Of a DNA stretch of 64,000 bases, positions 52,497 to 61,140 are shown in pieces. The stretch lies in contig JACAER010000006.1 of NCBI GenBank assembly GCA_013388745.1, forward strand, positions 329,507 to 393,506, given 5' to 3'. Both the position numbers and the translations under genes were made by a program. Origin of the DNA: Chloroflexota bacterium (GTDB lineage Bacteria; Chloroflexota; Anaerolineae; Aggregatilineales; Phototrophicaceae). The notes beneath the pieces are model-generated. The model had not been told where the DNA came from. It made no database searches and saw only the letters and a program-made list of their open reading frames with translations. Every line of letters starts with the position of its first letter. Within the stretch, counting starts at the first letter, position 1.

Positions 52497-53669
52497 ATGT
52501 CCCAACGTACTTTCTGGCTGCGGCGGCTTGATCCGCGAATCTGGCTCATTCTGTTCGGCGCTTCCTGTGGCATCCTGTTGGCCTTCGTGCTGCGCCCGCT
52601 GCTGCCGGTGAGGGTGAGCAATCATCACGTCTTCACCGATTACGACGGCGACACGTTTCGCCACCAGCCGGGGCAGGTGCGCCCGCCTGCCGAAAACCGC
52701 GTTCTCGAAGACCTGTACCGCCAGAGCGATGCGAACGGCTTTCGACTGCCCGCTCTGACGGCATCTTTTTACCCGATCGTCGCGCTTGGTGATTCGTTTA
52801 CGGATGGCGGGCAGGTGCCGTGGGTTGATGTGCTCGCGCGCCACCTCAACATCCCCGTGCAAAATCTCGGCTGGAGCGGCTTTGGCCCGCTGGAATATGT
52901 GCAGGTGCTGCGACAGTTTGGCGCTGTGCCCAGCGGAGAGCGCCGCCAATGGGTGCTGATCGGCTTTTTTGAAGGCAATGATTTGGGCAATATTCAGACA
53001 ACGTATCGCGAAATGCAGGAAAACGGCGGCAGGATTAGGCTAAATTTGCAGCATGGCACGATCGCGGCGGTGGATCCGAGTGAGCGGGATTACGGCATCA
53101 CAACGCGCGCCGACGATAATTACCTGTATCCGCTCGATCATGTCATCAACGCGGTCAATTACCCGCTGGCCTATATTAGCGACTACATCTGGTGGCTAAA
53201 CGGCACAGAAGACACTTACCGCCAATCGCAGAACTTCGCGCTGCTGCGCCAATCGCTGCAAGACATTCAAACGCTGGCGGGCGGCGCTTGCGTTGGGCTG
53301 GTCTATATCCCCGATAAAAGCCATATCTACTTCCAATATGCCGACCCCCAGGGCAACCGCCGCTGGGTGCTGGAAAACGCGCTCACGCTGCAACGCGACG
53401 CTGAGGGGTGGCTCTCCTTCGGCGCGCTACAGCCGACAGCATACGAAGCGCTGATGGCAAATATCGACAACCAGCGTTATGCCGTGCAAGCGCTCGCGCA
53501 GGAATTGGGTATCTATTTCATCGACCTTGTGCCTGCCCTGCAAGCCGCCGCGCTCAGCGGAGAACCCACCTACTACGCTTATGATTCGCACTGGAGTATG
53601 CGTGGGCATGAGGTCGCGGGCCAGGCTGTCGCTCAATTCATCGCGCAAGCCCCTGACTGTCAGCCGTAA
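52497..53669 (+). CDS. Membrane-anchored SGNH/GDSL-like hydrolase family protein
   Basis: 390 residues. An N-terminal membrane helix (WLILFGASCGILLAFVLRPL) anchors the protein with the rest outside. The nucleophile block is YPIVALGDSFTDGGQVPW; a second block is IPVQNLGWSGFGPLEYVQVL carrying the Gly; the third is IGFFEGNDLGNI with the oxyanion Asn; the catalytic Asp and His are in YAYDSHWSMRGHEVAGQAVA. The order and the D-x-H-W end match AlgX/AlgJ-like SGNH hydrolases that acetylate or deacetylate surface polysaccharide. Substrate is inferred to be an envelope glycan. Confidence 0.8.
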   Translation: MSQRTFWLRRLDPRIWLILFGASCGILLAFVLRPLLPVRVSNHHVFTDYDGDTFRHQPGQVRPPAENRVLEDLYRQSDANGFRLPALTASFYPIVALGDSFTDGGQVPWVDVLARHLNIPVQNLGWSGFGPLEYVQVLRQFGAVPSGERRQWVLIGFFEGNDLGNIQTTYREMQENGGRIRLNLQHGTIAAVDPSERDYGITTRADDNYLYPLDHVINAVNYPLAYISDYIWWLNGTEDTYRQSQNFALLRQSLQDIQTLAGGACVGLVYIPDKSHIYFQYADPQGNRRWVLENALTLQRDAEGWLSFGALQPTAYEALMANIDNQRYAVQALAQELGIYFIDLVPALQAAALSGEPTYYAYDSHWSMRGHEVAGQAVAQFIAQAPDCQP

Positions 53670-53698
53670 GGCATTAATGAGCGTCGATAAAAAGTTAA

Positions 53699-53727
53699 TT
53701 TACGGTAGGAAACCCCTATGTTATAAT
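53699..53727 (+). promoter_or_regulatory. Sigma-70-type promoter before the interrupted histidine kinase gene
   Basis: TTTACG (53699-53704) and TATAAT (53722-53727) are separated by 17 bp. A second TATAAT lies at 53733-53738. The region is AT-rich and 40 bp upstream of the ATG at 53766. Confidence 0.6.
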
Positions 53728-53765
53728 AGGCTTATAATTTTAATGTTTACTGGGCTAACCACACA

Positions 53766-53963
53766 ATGACGATGTCGGGGGCTGTTGGGGAAGCAGGCGT
53801 TTTGCTTCTTGTCAGCGAACAACAGACGGTTTTTCAAAAAGTTGCCCAGGCCACAGCGACAACATCCTACATACTCCACCATGCCCTTTCGCTCGCCGAT
53901 GGTCTGATCCAAGCCGTCAACCTGTCACCGCTGCTCATTCTGTTGGATTTTGCCCTGCCCTAA
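53766..53963 (+). pseudogene. 5' fragment of an interrupted histidine kinase gene (pseudo-receiver)
   Basis: 65 codons ending in TAA at 53961-53963. The same frame continues without another stop through 13 codons to the ATG at 54003 of the downstream kinase gene, and the two parts together look like one receiver fold: VLLLVSEQQ (first strand), LLILLDFALP (the acceptor-type Asp strand), then after the stop MVVALIAHDDQEQMALQAGA and VDILP. The receiver is degenerate: the acidic pair is Ser-Glu and the Thr and Lys positions are Ala and Leu. A single base change (TAA from GAA or CAA) would restore a protein of about 990 residues. Premature stop, sequencing error or readthrough cannot be told apart here. 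Confidence 0.65.
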
Positions 53964-54002
53964 AGCGCGGCTAACTGCCTGCGCTGGCGTCAGCAAGGAC
54001 TG

Positions 54003-56738
54003 ATGGTGGTGGCACTGATTGCGCACGATGACCAGGAACAGATGGCGCTGCAAGCCGGCGCTGTCGATATTCTGCCGCTGATGAGCGACTTCGGCCTGGC
54101 GCTGCGTTTACTGCTGCGCTATGTACAGACGCTCGCCGCGCAGCGCAAAGTCGAAAACAGCCTGCGCGACAGTGAAGTGCGCTATCGTCTGCTGATGGAA
54201 CAGGTATCAGAGGGTATCTTCATCGTTGATACGCAAGGCGCCGTACTGGATGTCAACAGCCGTATCTGCGAAATGCTGGGCTATGCCCGCGTTGATCTGC
54301 TGCGCCGCAACGTGCGCGACCTGATAAACACCGACGATCTACGCCAGAGCCCGCTCGACGTTGAGGCACTGGCGAAAAATGAAGTGATAGTGGTCGAACG
54401 CCCCCTGATTCGGCAAAACGGCAGCCTGATCTATGCGGAAATCAGCACACGCCTGCTGCTCGACGGCAGTATTCAGTGCTTTGTACGGGACACTACCGAA
54501 CGGCGTCTGGTCGAAAAAGACCTGTATATCTCGCAGGTCGCGCTGCAAACCAAAAGCAACTCGCTCACTATTATCAACAGCATCGCCGATACCCTGTACC
54601 GTTCGCTTGACCTGCAAACGGTGGTGACACGCGCTGTAGAGGGCATCATCGCCTATACCAATGTTGCCGGAGTTAACATCTTCATTTACGAAGAAGAATC
54701 ACAGCTTCTGCGCTCCGTCATCAAACATGGCATCCCCGATCACATGTTTCATATCGGCGACACCCTGTCGCTGGAAAACAGCATTGTCGGTCAGGCGGTG
54801 CGCCAGCGCGAAGTGATCGTTGTGCATGATCTGGTCAGTGACGCGCGCATTTCCGAAGCGATGCGCGCCATTGCACGGAACGAGGGTTTTAAGAGTTTTT
54901 ATGCCCTGCCCCTGCTGTTTCATGACCAGATGATGGGCGCGATCTCGTTGTTGTTCCGCGAATTTTTCCCGCTAACGCCCGACGAACTCGAAACGCTTTA
55001 CTCCGTCGCCAAATCGTTGGGCGCGGCGATCGCCAACGCGCGCTACGTAGAAAAACTGCAAGCCGAGAGTTTTCAGCGCCAGCGGGCCGAAGCCGCGGAA
55101 CGTGAACAACGCCTGGTAGCCGAAGCGCTGCGTGACAGTGCCGCGGCGCTAACCAGCACCCTGTATATTGATGAAGTGATTGAGCGCATTCTGGACGATG
55201 TGACACGCGTCGTACCCTGTGACGCCGCTAACGTGATGTTGATCGAACAGGACGTCGGGCGCGTCGTCGCCACGCGCGGTTATGATCGGCTTGGTCTCGA
55301 CGCTGCTGCGCGAAATTCCCGGTTTCCCCTTGCCCAAACCCCGAATTTGCGTTGGATGGTTGAACATGTCCAGCCGATGGTGCTTGGGGACGTGCGTAGG
55401 TACTCTGGATGGGTGCTGGTAGAAAACCTGGATTGGCTGCGCTCCTATGTCGGCGCTCCGATCATTATTGATGGCGCGGTCATCGGCTTCATCAATCTCG
55501 ACAGCGCTACGCCCAATACCTACAGTGACATCCACGCCGGGCGTTTGCAAGCTTTCGCCAATCAGGCCGGCATCGCCATCCGCGATGCGCGCTATTATCA
55601 GGCGTTACAGCAGCAGGCGGCGGCCCTGGAAGTGCGGGTGATGGAGCGCACTGCCGAAGTCGAATCGGAACGCGCCCAGTTACACGCCATCCTCAATTCG
55701 ATGACCGAAGGTGTTATTTTTATCGACAAGCAGGGCAAAGCGCCTTACGTGAATCAAGCCTTGTGCCAACTCACAGGTTACGCGATGACCGAATGGCAGG
55801 CCAGCGCTATGCACATCGGCCAACGCATTTCCGGTATGGAGCCTGCTGTGTTCCGCGTGTTTCTAGAAAAGGTGCTGCAATCAATGCGCCAGGGTGGTAT
55901 CTGGCAGGGTCAACTGCGTCTGCTGCGTCAGGACGACAGCAGTTTCGACGCCGCCATCACCGCCCATCTGGTCATTGACCCGGCGCAGCGCGTGTTGGGC
56001 ACGGTGCTGGTTATGCGTGACATCAGCAAAGAAAAAGCGCTGGAAGAGCAAAAATCGCGCTTCGTGGCGCGCGCCTCGCACGAACTGCGCACGCCCCTGA
56101 CCAATCTCAAAACGCGCTTGTACCTGATCCCCAAACAGCCAGAACGCTTTGACGAACATCTCGACGTTATTAAGCAGGTCACACAGCGCATGGAGAAACT
56201 GGTTGAAGATTTGCTGGATTTGTCGCGTTTTGAACGCGGGGTGATCGCGCTCAAGCGGCAGGACACGGTGCTGCAAACCCTGATCGTCGATGTCATAAAG
56301 CTGCAGCGCCCGGACGCCGAACTGCGCCAGATCACGCTTTACAGTGAACTCCCGCCGGATGCGCTGCATCTGTGGCTCGACCCGGAACGCATCACACAAG
56401 TCATCACCAATCTGGTGACCAATTCCATCAAGTATACACCGCCCGGTGGTCAGGTCACGGTGCGGCTGACCACCAGCGACACGACCAGCGGCCAACCGCC
56501 TTACGCCGTTATCAGCGTGATCGACACAGGCGCGGGCATCGCCAGCCAGCATTTGCCCTATCTGTTCCAGCCTTTTTACCGCGCCGATGAAAACACCAAA
56601 GGCGCTGGTCTGGGACTCAGCATCGCGCGCGAAATTGTCGAACTACACGGCGGGCGTATCGATGTCGAAAGCAAAGTGGGGGTCGGCACGAGTTTCCGTG
56701 TATACTTGGCAGTGCATACTGCCAATTCGGGAACGTAA
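54003..56738 (+). CDS. PAS-GAF-GAF-PAS histidine kinase (possibly truncated at the 5' end)
   Basis: 911 residues. Starts inside a degenerate receiver (to about 50) cut off by an upstream TAA; AAGGA lies a few bases before this ATG, so independent initiation is possible. PAS1 about 60-175 (YRLLMEQVSEGIFIVDTQGA), GAF about 195-355 (VVTRAVEGIIAYTNVAGVNI), GAF about 380-545 (VIERILDDVTRVVPCDAANV), PAS2 about 560-675 (ILNSMTEGVIFIDKQGKAPY). H-box ARASHELRTPLTNL with His693; HATPase about 785-905 with LVTNSIKYTPPGG, VIDTGAGIASQHL and GAGLGLSIAREIVELHGG. No membrane segment or receiver afterwards. Autophosphorylates and passes phosphate to a separate partner, perhaps one of the lone receivers at 25 kb (inferred). 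Confidence 0.88.
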   Translation: MVVALIAHDDQEQMALQAGAVDILPLMSDFGLALRLLLRYVQTLAAQRKVENSLRDSEVRYRLLMEQVSEGIFIVDTQGAVLDVNSRICEMLGYARVDLLRRNVRDLINTDDLRQSPLDVEALAKNEVIVVERPLIRQNGSLIYAEISTRLLLDGSIQCFVRDTTERRLVEKDLYISQVALQTKSNSLTIINSIADTLYRSLDLQTVVTRAVEGIIAYTNVAGVNIFIYEEESQLLRSVIKHGIPDHMFHIGDTLSLENSIVGQAVRQREVIVVHDLVSDARISEAMRAIARNEGFKSFYALPLLFHDQMMGAISLLFREFFPLTPDELETLYSVAKSLGAAIANARYVEKLQAESFQRQRAEAAEREQRLVAEALRDSAAALTSTLYIDEVIERILDDVTRVVPCDAANVMLIEQDVGRVVATRGYDRLGLDAAARNSRFPLAQTPNLRWMVEHVQPMVLGDVRRYSGWVLVENLDWLRSYVGAPIIIDGAVIGFINLDSATPNTYSDIHAGRLQAFANQAGIAIRDARYYQALQQQAAALEVRVMERTAEVESERAQLHAILNSMTEGVIFIDKQGKAPYVNQALCQLTGYAMTEWQASAMHIGQRISGMEPAVFRVFLEKVLQSMRQGGIWQGQLRLLRQDDSSFDAAITAHLVIDPAQRVLGTVLVMRDISKEKALEEQKSRFVARASHELRTPLTNLKTRLYLIPKQPERFDEHLDVIKQVTQRMEKLVEDLLDLSRFERGVIALKRQDTVLQTLIVDVIKLQRPDAELRQITLYSELPPDALHLWLDPERITQVITNLVTNSIKYTPPGGQVTVRLTTSDTTSGQPPYAVISVIDTGAGIASQHLPYLFQPFYRADENTKGAGLGLSIAREIVELHGGRIDVESKVGVGTSFRVYLAVHTANSGT

Positions 56739-56743
56739 ACACA

Positions 56744-57349
56744 ATGCGCGAAATCGGCACGATCAAACTGCTGCAAATACAGACCGGTAGCCTGAAAATC
56801 GGCACACGCCCAACCAGCACCTATGATCCGGCGCCCATCCTGGTCGTTGAACGCCTGCTGCTCTCGCAGGATGGCGCGCAGGGCGTGCTGCCCAACGGAG
56901 AGCGCATCGTCGATATTCACAACGCGCGTCACCCACAAAGCCGCAACAACGGCGACAACGCGATTTCGATCGGTTTCACAGCCCATTACGCGGCCATGCG
57001 CCAGCGCTTTGGCCCGCACATGCGCGACGGCGTGGCGGGCGAAAATATGATCATCGATAGCGCTGACAGCTTCACACTCGATGATCTTGGTGGGCGCGTC
57101 GGCATCCTCAACGCCGCCAGCGGTCAAACATTTCTTTTCGATGTCCTCAAAATCGCTGCGCCCTGTATTGAATTTTCGCACTTCGCCGCGGGCAAAAACG
57201 CCGCGCAGGGTGACACACTTTCCGGCACAGATCTCAAGGCGGCGCTGCAATTTCTGGGCGCGGGGCGGCGCGGCTTTCATATCGCGCCGGTGCGCGCCTA
57301 CGAAAATCTCAGCGTGCAGCTCGGTGATACTGTGTTTGTCGCCCGATAA
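56744..57349 (+). CDS. MOSC domain protein
   Basis: 201 residues. The MOSC pattern is visible: an N-terminal strand with GSLKIGTR, the central block GFTAHYAAMRQRFGPHMRDG followed by VAGENMII, and the conserved Cys region FDVLKIAAPCIEFSHF (the Cys proposed to bind sulfur or molybdenum cofactor). Ends with VRAYENLSVQLGDTVFV. MOSC proteins carry sulfur for cofactor maturation or act as small molybdenum oxidoreductases. It begins five bases after the kinase stop, but no functional tie to the kinase is evident. Confidence 0.82.
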   Translation: MREIGTIKLLQIQTGSLKIGTRPTSTYDPAPILVVERLLLSQDGAQGVLPNGERIVDIHNARHPQSRNNGDNAISIGFTAHYAAMRQRFGPHMRDGVAGENMIIDSADSFTLDDLGGRVGILNAASGQTFLFDVLKIAAPCIEFSHFAAGKNAAQGDTLSGTDLKAALQFLGAGRRGFHIAPVRAYENLSVQLGDTVFVAR

Positions 57350-57415
57350 AGGCGCAAAATGCTAAAATAACCGCAGACTCAAAATGCGCAGCACAATTTT
57401 TTGAAAAGATGGCTT

Positions 57416-58807
57416 ATGCAATTCGAATACCCGCACATCAAGACCATTATCGAACCGTTCCGCATTAAATCGCTCGAACCGATCTTTTTCACTACGCCGC
57501 AGGAGCGCCAGCAAGCGCTGGCCGCCGCCGGCTATAATCCCTTCCGTTTGCACGCCGATCAAGTGCTGATCGACCTACTGACCGACAGCGGCACAGGGGC
57601 GATGTCCGCGCGCCAGTGGGCGGGCATGATCTCCAGCGACGAGTCCTACGCGGGCGCATCGTCGTTTTACCGCTTCGAGGCGGCTGTCAAAGACATCACC
57701 GGCTTTAAACATGTCATCCCCACACATCAGGGACGCGCCGCCGAGCATATTCTGTTTACCATGCTGGTAGACAGCAGCAAAACGGTGCTCAACAACACGC
57801 ACTTCGACACTACGCGCGCCAATATCGAAGCCCTGCGCGGGCAGGCGCTCGATCTGGTGATTCCCGAAGGCCGCCAGCCACAAACGCTGCATCCCTTCAA
57901 GGGTAATATCGACCTGGGTGCCCTGCGTGCGGCCATCGAACGCATCGGCCCGGCCAATATCCCGCTGGTGATGATTACTGTCACCAACAACTCCGGCGGC
58001 GGCCAGCCTGTCAGCATGGCCAACATCCGCGCGGCCAGCGCAATCGCCCACGAATACGGCCTGCCTTTTTTCATTGATGCCTGCCGCTTCGCTGAAAATT
58101 CGTGGTTCATCAAAACGCGCGAAGACGGTTATGCCGATAAAGCGCCGATCGACATCGCCCGCGAAATGTTCAGCTACGCCGATGGCTGTACCATGAGCGC
58201 CAAAAAAGATGGCATGGCCAACATTGGCGGCTTCCTGGCGATGAACAATGATGAACTGGCGCAGCGCTGCCGTAATCTGGAAATCCTGACCGAAGGCTTT
58301 CCTACTTACGGCGGCATGGCGGGCTATGATCTGGAAGCCATCGCCCTCGGCCTGTACGAAGCGCTGAATCCCGATTATCTGCGCTATCGTATCCGTTCGA
58401 TCGAATATCTGGGCGAGAAACTGACTGCCGCCGGCATCCCCATCGTGCGCCCAACAGGCGGGCATGCGCTGTATATCGACGCGCGCGCCATGCTGCCGCA
58501 TATCGCGCTTGAACATTATCCGGCGTGGTCGCTGAACAACGCGCTGTATCTGATGGGCGGCATTCGCGGCGTCGAGATCGGCTCGGTGATGTTCGGGTTG
58601 CAACCAGACGGCAGCGAAAAGCCCGCCGCGATGGATTTAGTGCGGTTGGCGTTTCCACGCCGTGTGTATACGCAAAGTCACGTCGATTATATGGTCGAAA
58701 TCTGCGCGGCCATCAACCAGCAGCGCGAAAAAGTCACCGGCCACCGCATTGTCTGGCAAGCGCCCGTGCTGCGGCACTTCACTGTGCAGATGCAGCCGCT
58801 CCCATAG
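57416..58807 (+). CDS. tnaA: Tryptophanase-type beta-eliminating lyase
   Basis: 463 residues from ATG 57416 (an upstream TTG at 57401 is also open). PLP-dependent beta-eliminating lyase: EPFRIKSLEPI, IDLLTDSGTGAMS, FKHVIPTHQGRAAEHILFTM, TNNSGGGQPVSMANIRAASA, FIDACRFAENSWFI and the PLP Lys264 in MSAKKDGMANIGG. Tyrosine phenol-lyase and tryptophanase are close relatives. The C-terminus VLRHFTVQM has His as in tryptophanase, where tyrosine phenol-lyase has Phe, and the IRGVEIGSV segment lacks the tyrosine-phenol-lyase Arg. I therefore favour tryptophanase (tryptophan to indole, pyruvate and ammonia). No tnaC leader-like reading frame was recognised upstream. Confidence 0.82.
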   Translation: MQFEYPHIKTIIEPFRIKSLEPIFFTTPQERQQALAAAGYNPFRLHADQVLIDLLTDSGTGAMSARQWAGMISSDESYAGASSFYRFEAAVKDITGFKHVIPTHQGRAAEHILFTMLVDSSKTVLNNTHFDTTRANIEALRGQALDLVIPEGRQPQTLHPFKGNIDLGALRAAIERIGPANIPLVMITVTNNSGGGQPVSMANIRAASAIAHEYGLPFFIDACRFAENSWFIKTREDGYADKAPIDIAREMFSYADGCTMSAKKDGMANIGGFLAMNNDELAQRCRNLEILTEGFPTYGGMAGYDLEAIALGLYEALNPDYLRYRIRSIEYLGEKLTAAGIPIVRPTGGHALYIDARAMLPHIALEHYPAWSLNNALYLMGGIRGVEIGSVMFGLQPDGSEKPAAMDLVRLAFPRRVYTQSHVDYMVEICAAINQQREKVTGHRIVWQAPVLRHFTVQMQPLP

Positions 58808-58869
58808 CGTGTCGGCGCAAAAAACGGCATAATTACTGGATGCGAACAACGATTTCGAGGACAACCATC

Positions 58870-59280
58870 ATGGCTGACGCGCAGTTGGTGCTGCTAGTGG
58901 TCACCCGCAAGCCTATTCCGCCGGGGCAGTTGGTCTTGTACAAAGTCTTATATGACGCTGGCGATGGCTGGGTCGGGCAAAAAGAACTGGCCCAACAAAC
59001 CCACAGCGGCAGTGTCGCCGCGCTCAATGGTGTGCTGCGCGCACTCGCCAATCGCGTTGATCAGACCAGCGCCGAATTCAAGCGCGAAAAACACGGTTTC
59101 GCGCTGATGATCGAAAAGATCGCGCACGAGGGCGAATGGTACTATCGCATCACTCCTGAACTGCGCCAGGTCATCGACTCGACACCACACCTCAAAGACA
59201 CGATGGCGCTCAGTATTGCCGATATTCACGCCAAACACAGCAAAATGAAGGATTGGCTGATCGTAGACGCCGGCGGATAG
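58870..59280 (+). CDS. Hypothetical protein, possible winged-helix fold
   Basis: 136 residues from ATG 58870, preceded by GAGGA at 58857-58861; an ATG at 58840 is an alternative. Not assigned to a family. The middle reads like a short winged helix (GQLVLYKVLYDAGDGWVGQK, then ELAQQTHSGSVAALNGVLRA), followed by a strand pair (GFALMIEKI, EWYYRITPELRQVI) and a helical end (SIADIHAKHSKMKDWLIVDA). No catalytic motif. Placed between tryptophanase and the HtrA-like gene with its own ribosome site. Confidence 0.55.
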   Translation: MADAQLVLLVVTRKPIPPGQLVLYKVLYDAGDGWVGQKELAQQTHSGSVAALNGVLRALANRVDQTSAEFKREKHGFALMIEKIAHEGEWYYRITPELRQVIDSTPHLKDTMALSIADIHAKHSKMKDWLIVDAGG

Positions 59281-59361
59281 CCGCGGGCAGCAGTTTCCGG
59301 TGACCATTTCCCCAGAAACAGTTGTCGCCCAGGTCAATGGTTTGGACAGGGGGAACGATTT

Positions 59362-60579
59362 TTGCCGCAGCGTATACTGCTTTTTGCTCCTTTGATCGCT
59401 TTACTGCTCAGCGCATGCGCTTTTGCCGCGCCAGAGCCGCCGACACCCACACCCCCTGATGTGGTTGAATTGATGTTGACCACACAGCCCGGCAGCGGAC
59501 TGATCCCCACCGCACTACCGCCGGAAGTCGTCCACACCGCCGACCTGGATTACCTGCTGCTCTCCAACATCTACGCGCGTGTCGCGCCTTCTGTGGTCAG
59601 TCTGGAAATCGTTACGACCAGCAGCACCACCCAGCGCGCCGCCGGCTTTATCTATGACGATCAGGGGCACATCATTACCGGCGCGCATGTCGTCAGCGCT
59701 GCCCGCGAAGTGCGCGTGACCTTTCACGACGGCTATATCGCCACCGCCGAAATCATCGGTATCGACAGCTTCAGTGATCTGGCAGTGCTGCGCGTCACAG
59801 CCGCCGGCGCGCGCCTGCGCCCGGTCACTTTTGGCGATTCCAATCTGCTGCTGGTAGGGCAGCGCGCCATCATTCTCGGCAACCCCTTCGGACTCGTCAA
59901 TTCGATGACGACGGGCATCATTAGCGGCGTGGGGCGGCGTTTGCCCTCCGCCGAGCTGATCGACACGACGACGATTCGCGGCTTTCAGAATCCGTCGATT
60001 ATCCAGGTTGATGCCAGCATAAGCGGCGGCAATTCCGGCGGCCCACTGCTGAATTCCGATGGCGTGGTCATCGGCGTCGTTACGGCCATCCAGACCGAAA
60101 CCGGTGCGTTTGAAGGCGTGGGCTTCGCCGTGCCTTCCAATACGGTGCAGCGTGTCGCTCCACGGCTTATTCAGACGGGCAGCGTGGCTTATGCCTGGTT
60201 AGGCGTAAACAGTATCCGCGAAGAAAACGGCTTGACGCTCACGGGACTGGCCGAACCCTTGAACCTGCCGGTGGATGAAGGCGTGCTGGTGACAACCATC
60301 ACGCTTGGTTCGCCGGCGGCACAGGCCGGGCTGCGCGGTGGCAACCGGCTTGTCAGCGTGTGGGGACGCGACGTGTGCGCGGGCGGCGACATCATTGTCG
60401 CCATCGACGGGCAGTATCTGGCGGACATGACGGCTTTGCTGACGTATCTGCTGATCGACACGCTGCCGGGCGATACGATTGTTTTGACGATCATCCGCGA
60501 CGACCAGACATTAAATGTGCCGGTGACACTCGGCACACGCCCAACCGCCGGTGAACAAGCGATTTCCGAATGTGAATAA
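59362..60579 (+). CDS. HtrA/DegP-like trypsin-type serine protease lipoprotein with PDZ domain
   Basis: 405 residues from a TTG at 59362, seven bases after GGGGGA. The signal ends in a lipobox LLSAC, so it should be anchored outside the membrane. Protease domain about 70-275: His in ITGAHVVSAA, Asp in FSDLAVLRV, and Ser in ISGGNSGGPLLNSDG, with GNPFGLVNSMTTGIISG before it. A PDZ domain covers about 290-400 (GVLVTTITLGSPAAQAGLRG, GGDIIVAIDGQYLADM). The family degrades or refolds damaged envelope proteins. The gene is isolated. A short hairpin before the next gene may modulate that gene's ribosome site. Confidence 0.9.
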   Translation: MPQRILLFAPLIALLLSACAFAAPEPPTPTPPDVVELMLTTQPGSGLIPTALPPEVVHTADLDYLLLSNIYARVAPSVVSLEIVTTSSTTQRAAGFIYDDQGHIITGAHVVSAAREVRVTFHDGYIATAEIIGIDSFSDLAVLRVTAAGARLRPVTFGDSNLLLVGQRAIILGNPFGLVNSMTTGIISGVGRRLPSAELIDTTTIRGFQNPSIIQVDASISGGNSGGPLLNSDGVVIGVVTAIQTETGAFEGVGFAVPSNTVQRVAPRLIQTGSVAYAWLGVNSIREENGLTLTGLAEPLNLPVDEGVLVTTITLGSPAAQAGLRGGNRLVSVWGRDVCAGGDIIVAIDGQYLADMTALLTYLLIDTLPGDTIVLTIIRDDQTLNVPVTLGTRPTAGEQAISECE

Positions 60580-60582
60580 ATC

Positions 60583-60607
60583 CACCTCTGTTTACACGCT
60601 GGAGGTG
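60583..60607 (+). promoter_or_regulatory. Hairpin that would cover the GNAT ribosome-binding site
   Basis: CACCTC (60583-60588) can pair with GAGGTG (60602-60607), 13-base loop. The second arm is the Shine-Dalgarno sequence of the acetyltransferase that begins at 60613. Small stem, so its effect is uncertain. Confidence 0.3.
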
Positions 60608-60612
60608 TTTAA

Positions 60613-61140
60613 ATGGTTTTAGAAACAGAGCGTTTATTGCTGCGGACTTTAGAGACTTGCGACGCGCCTGCTATGACTGTTCTGCTCAACGATCCGGCCA
60701 TCAACAACATGATGGACGATTATCCCTATCCCTATACCGAAGGCGACGCGCAGCGCGTCATCCATTGGGCCCAGGATGCGCTCGGCGCGGGCAATGGTTG
60801 GGGGCTGGCGATCTTGCGCAAAGTGGACAGGCTGTTTTTGGGCGCGCTGTTCCTCAAACTCTATACACCTGTGCCGGAAATCGGTTATTGGGTCGGACGC
60901 GCGTTCTGGGGACAGGGGTATGTAACCGAAGCGGCGCGCGGCATCGTGCGCTATGCTTTCGACGAATTGGGATTAGGCAAAATCGCCGCCTACTGCCTGG
61001 TGCAGAATGTCGCTTCGCAGCGCGTGCTGGAAAAACTGGGGATGCGTTATGTCAGCCGCGAAGAATATCCAGTTCCCCATTCACCGCGCGTGGATGTGCT
61101 GCTGTATTGGGAACTGCAACGTGAGGACTGGAAGTCATGA
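60613..61140 (+). CDS. GNAT family N-acetyltransferase (RimJ/RimL type)
   Basis: 175 residues. Start LETERLLLRTLETCDAPAM is typical of the RimJ/RimL branch. The acetyl-CoA loop is EIGYWVGRAFWGQGYVTEAA, followed by FDELGLGKIAAYCLVQNVAS and QRVLEKLGM. These enzymes acetylate N-terminal amines or small molecules with acetyl-CoA. The ATG follows GGAGGTG. The downstream gene is a paralogue coupled by an ATGA overlap. Substrate unknown. Confidence 0.88.
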   Translation: MVLETERLLLRTLETCDAPAMTVLLNDPAINNMMDDYPYPYTEGDAQRVIHWAQDALGAGNGWGLAILRKVDRLFLGALFLKLYTPVPEIGYWVGRAFWGQGYVTEAARGIVRYAFDELGLGKIAAYCLVQNVASQRVLEKLGMRYVSREEYPVPHSPRVDVLLYWELQREDWKS

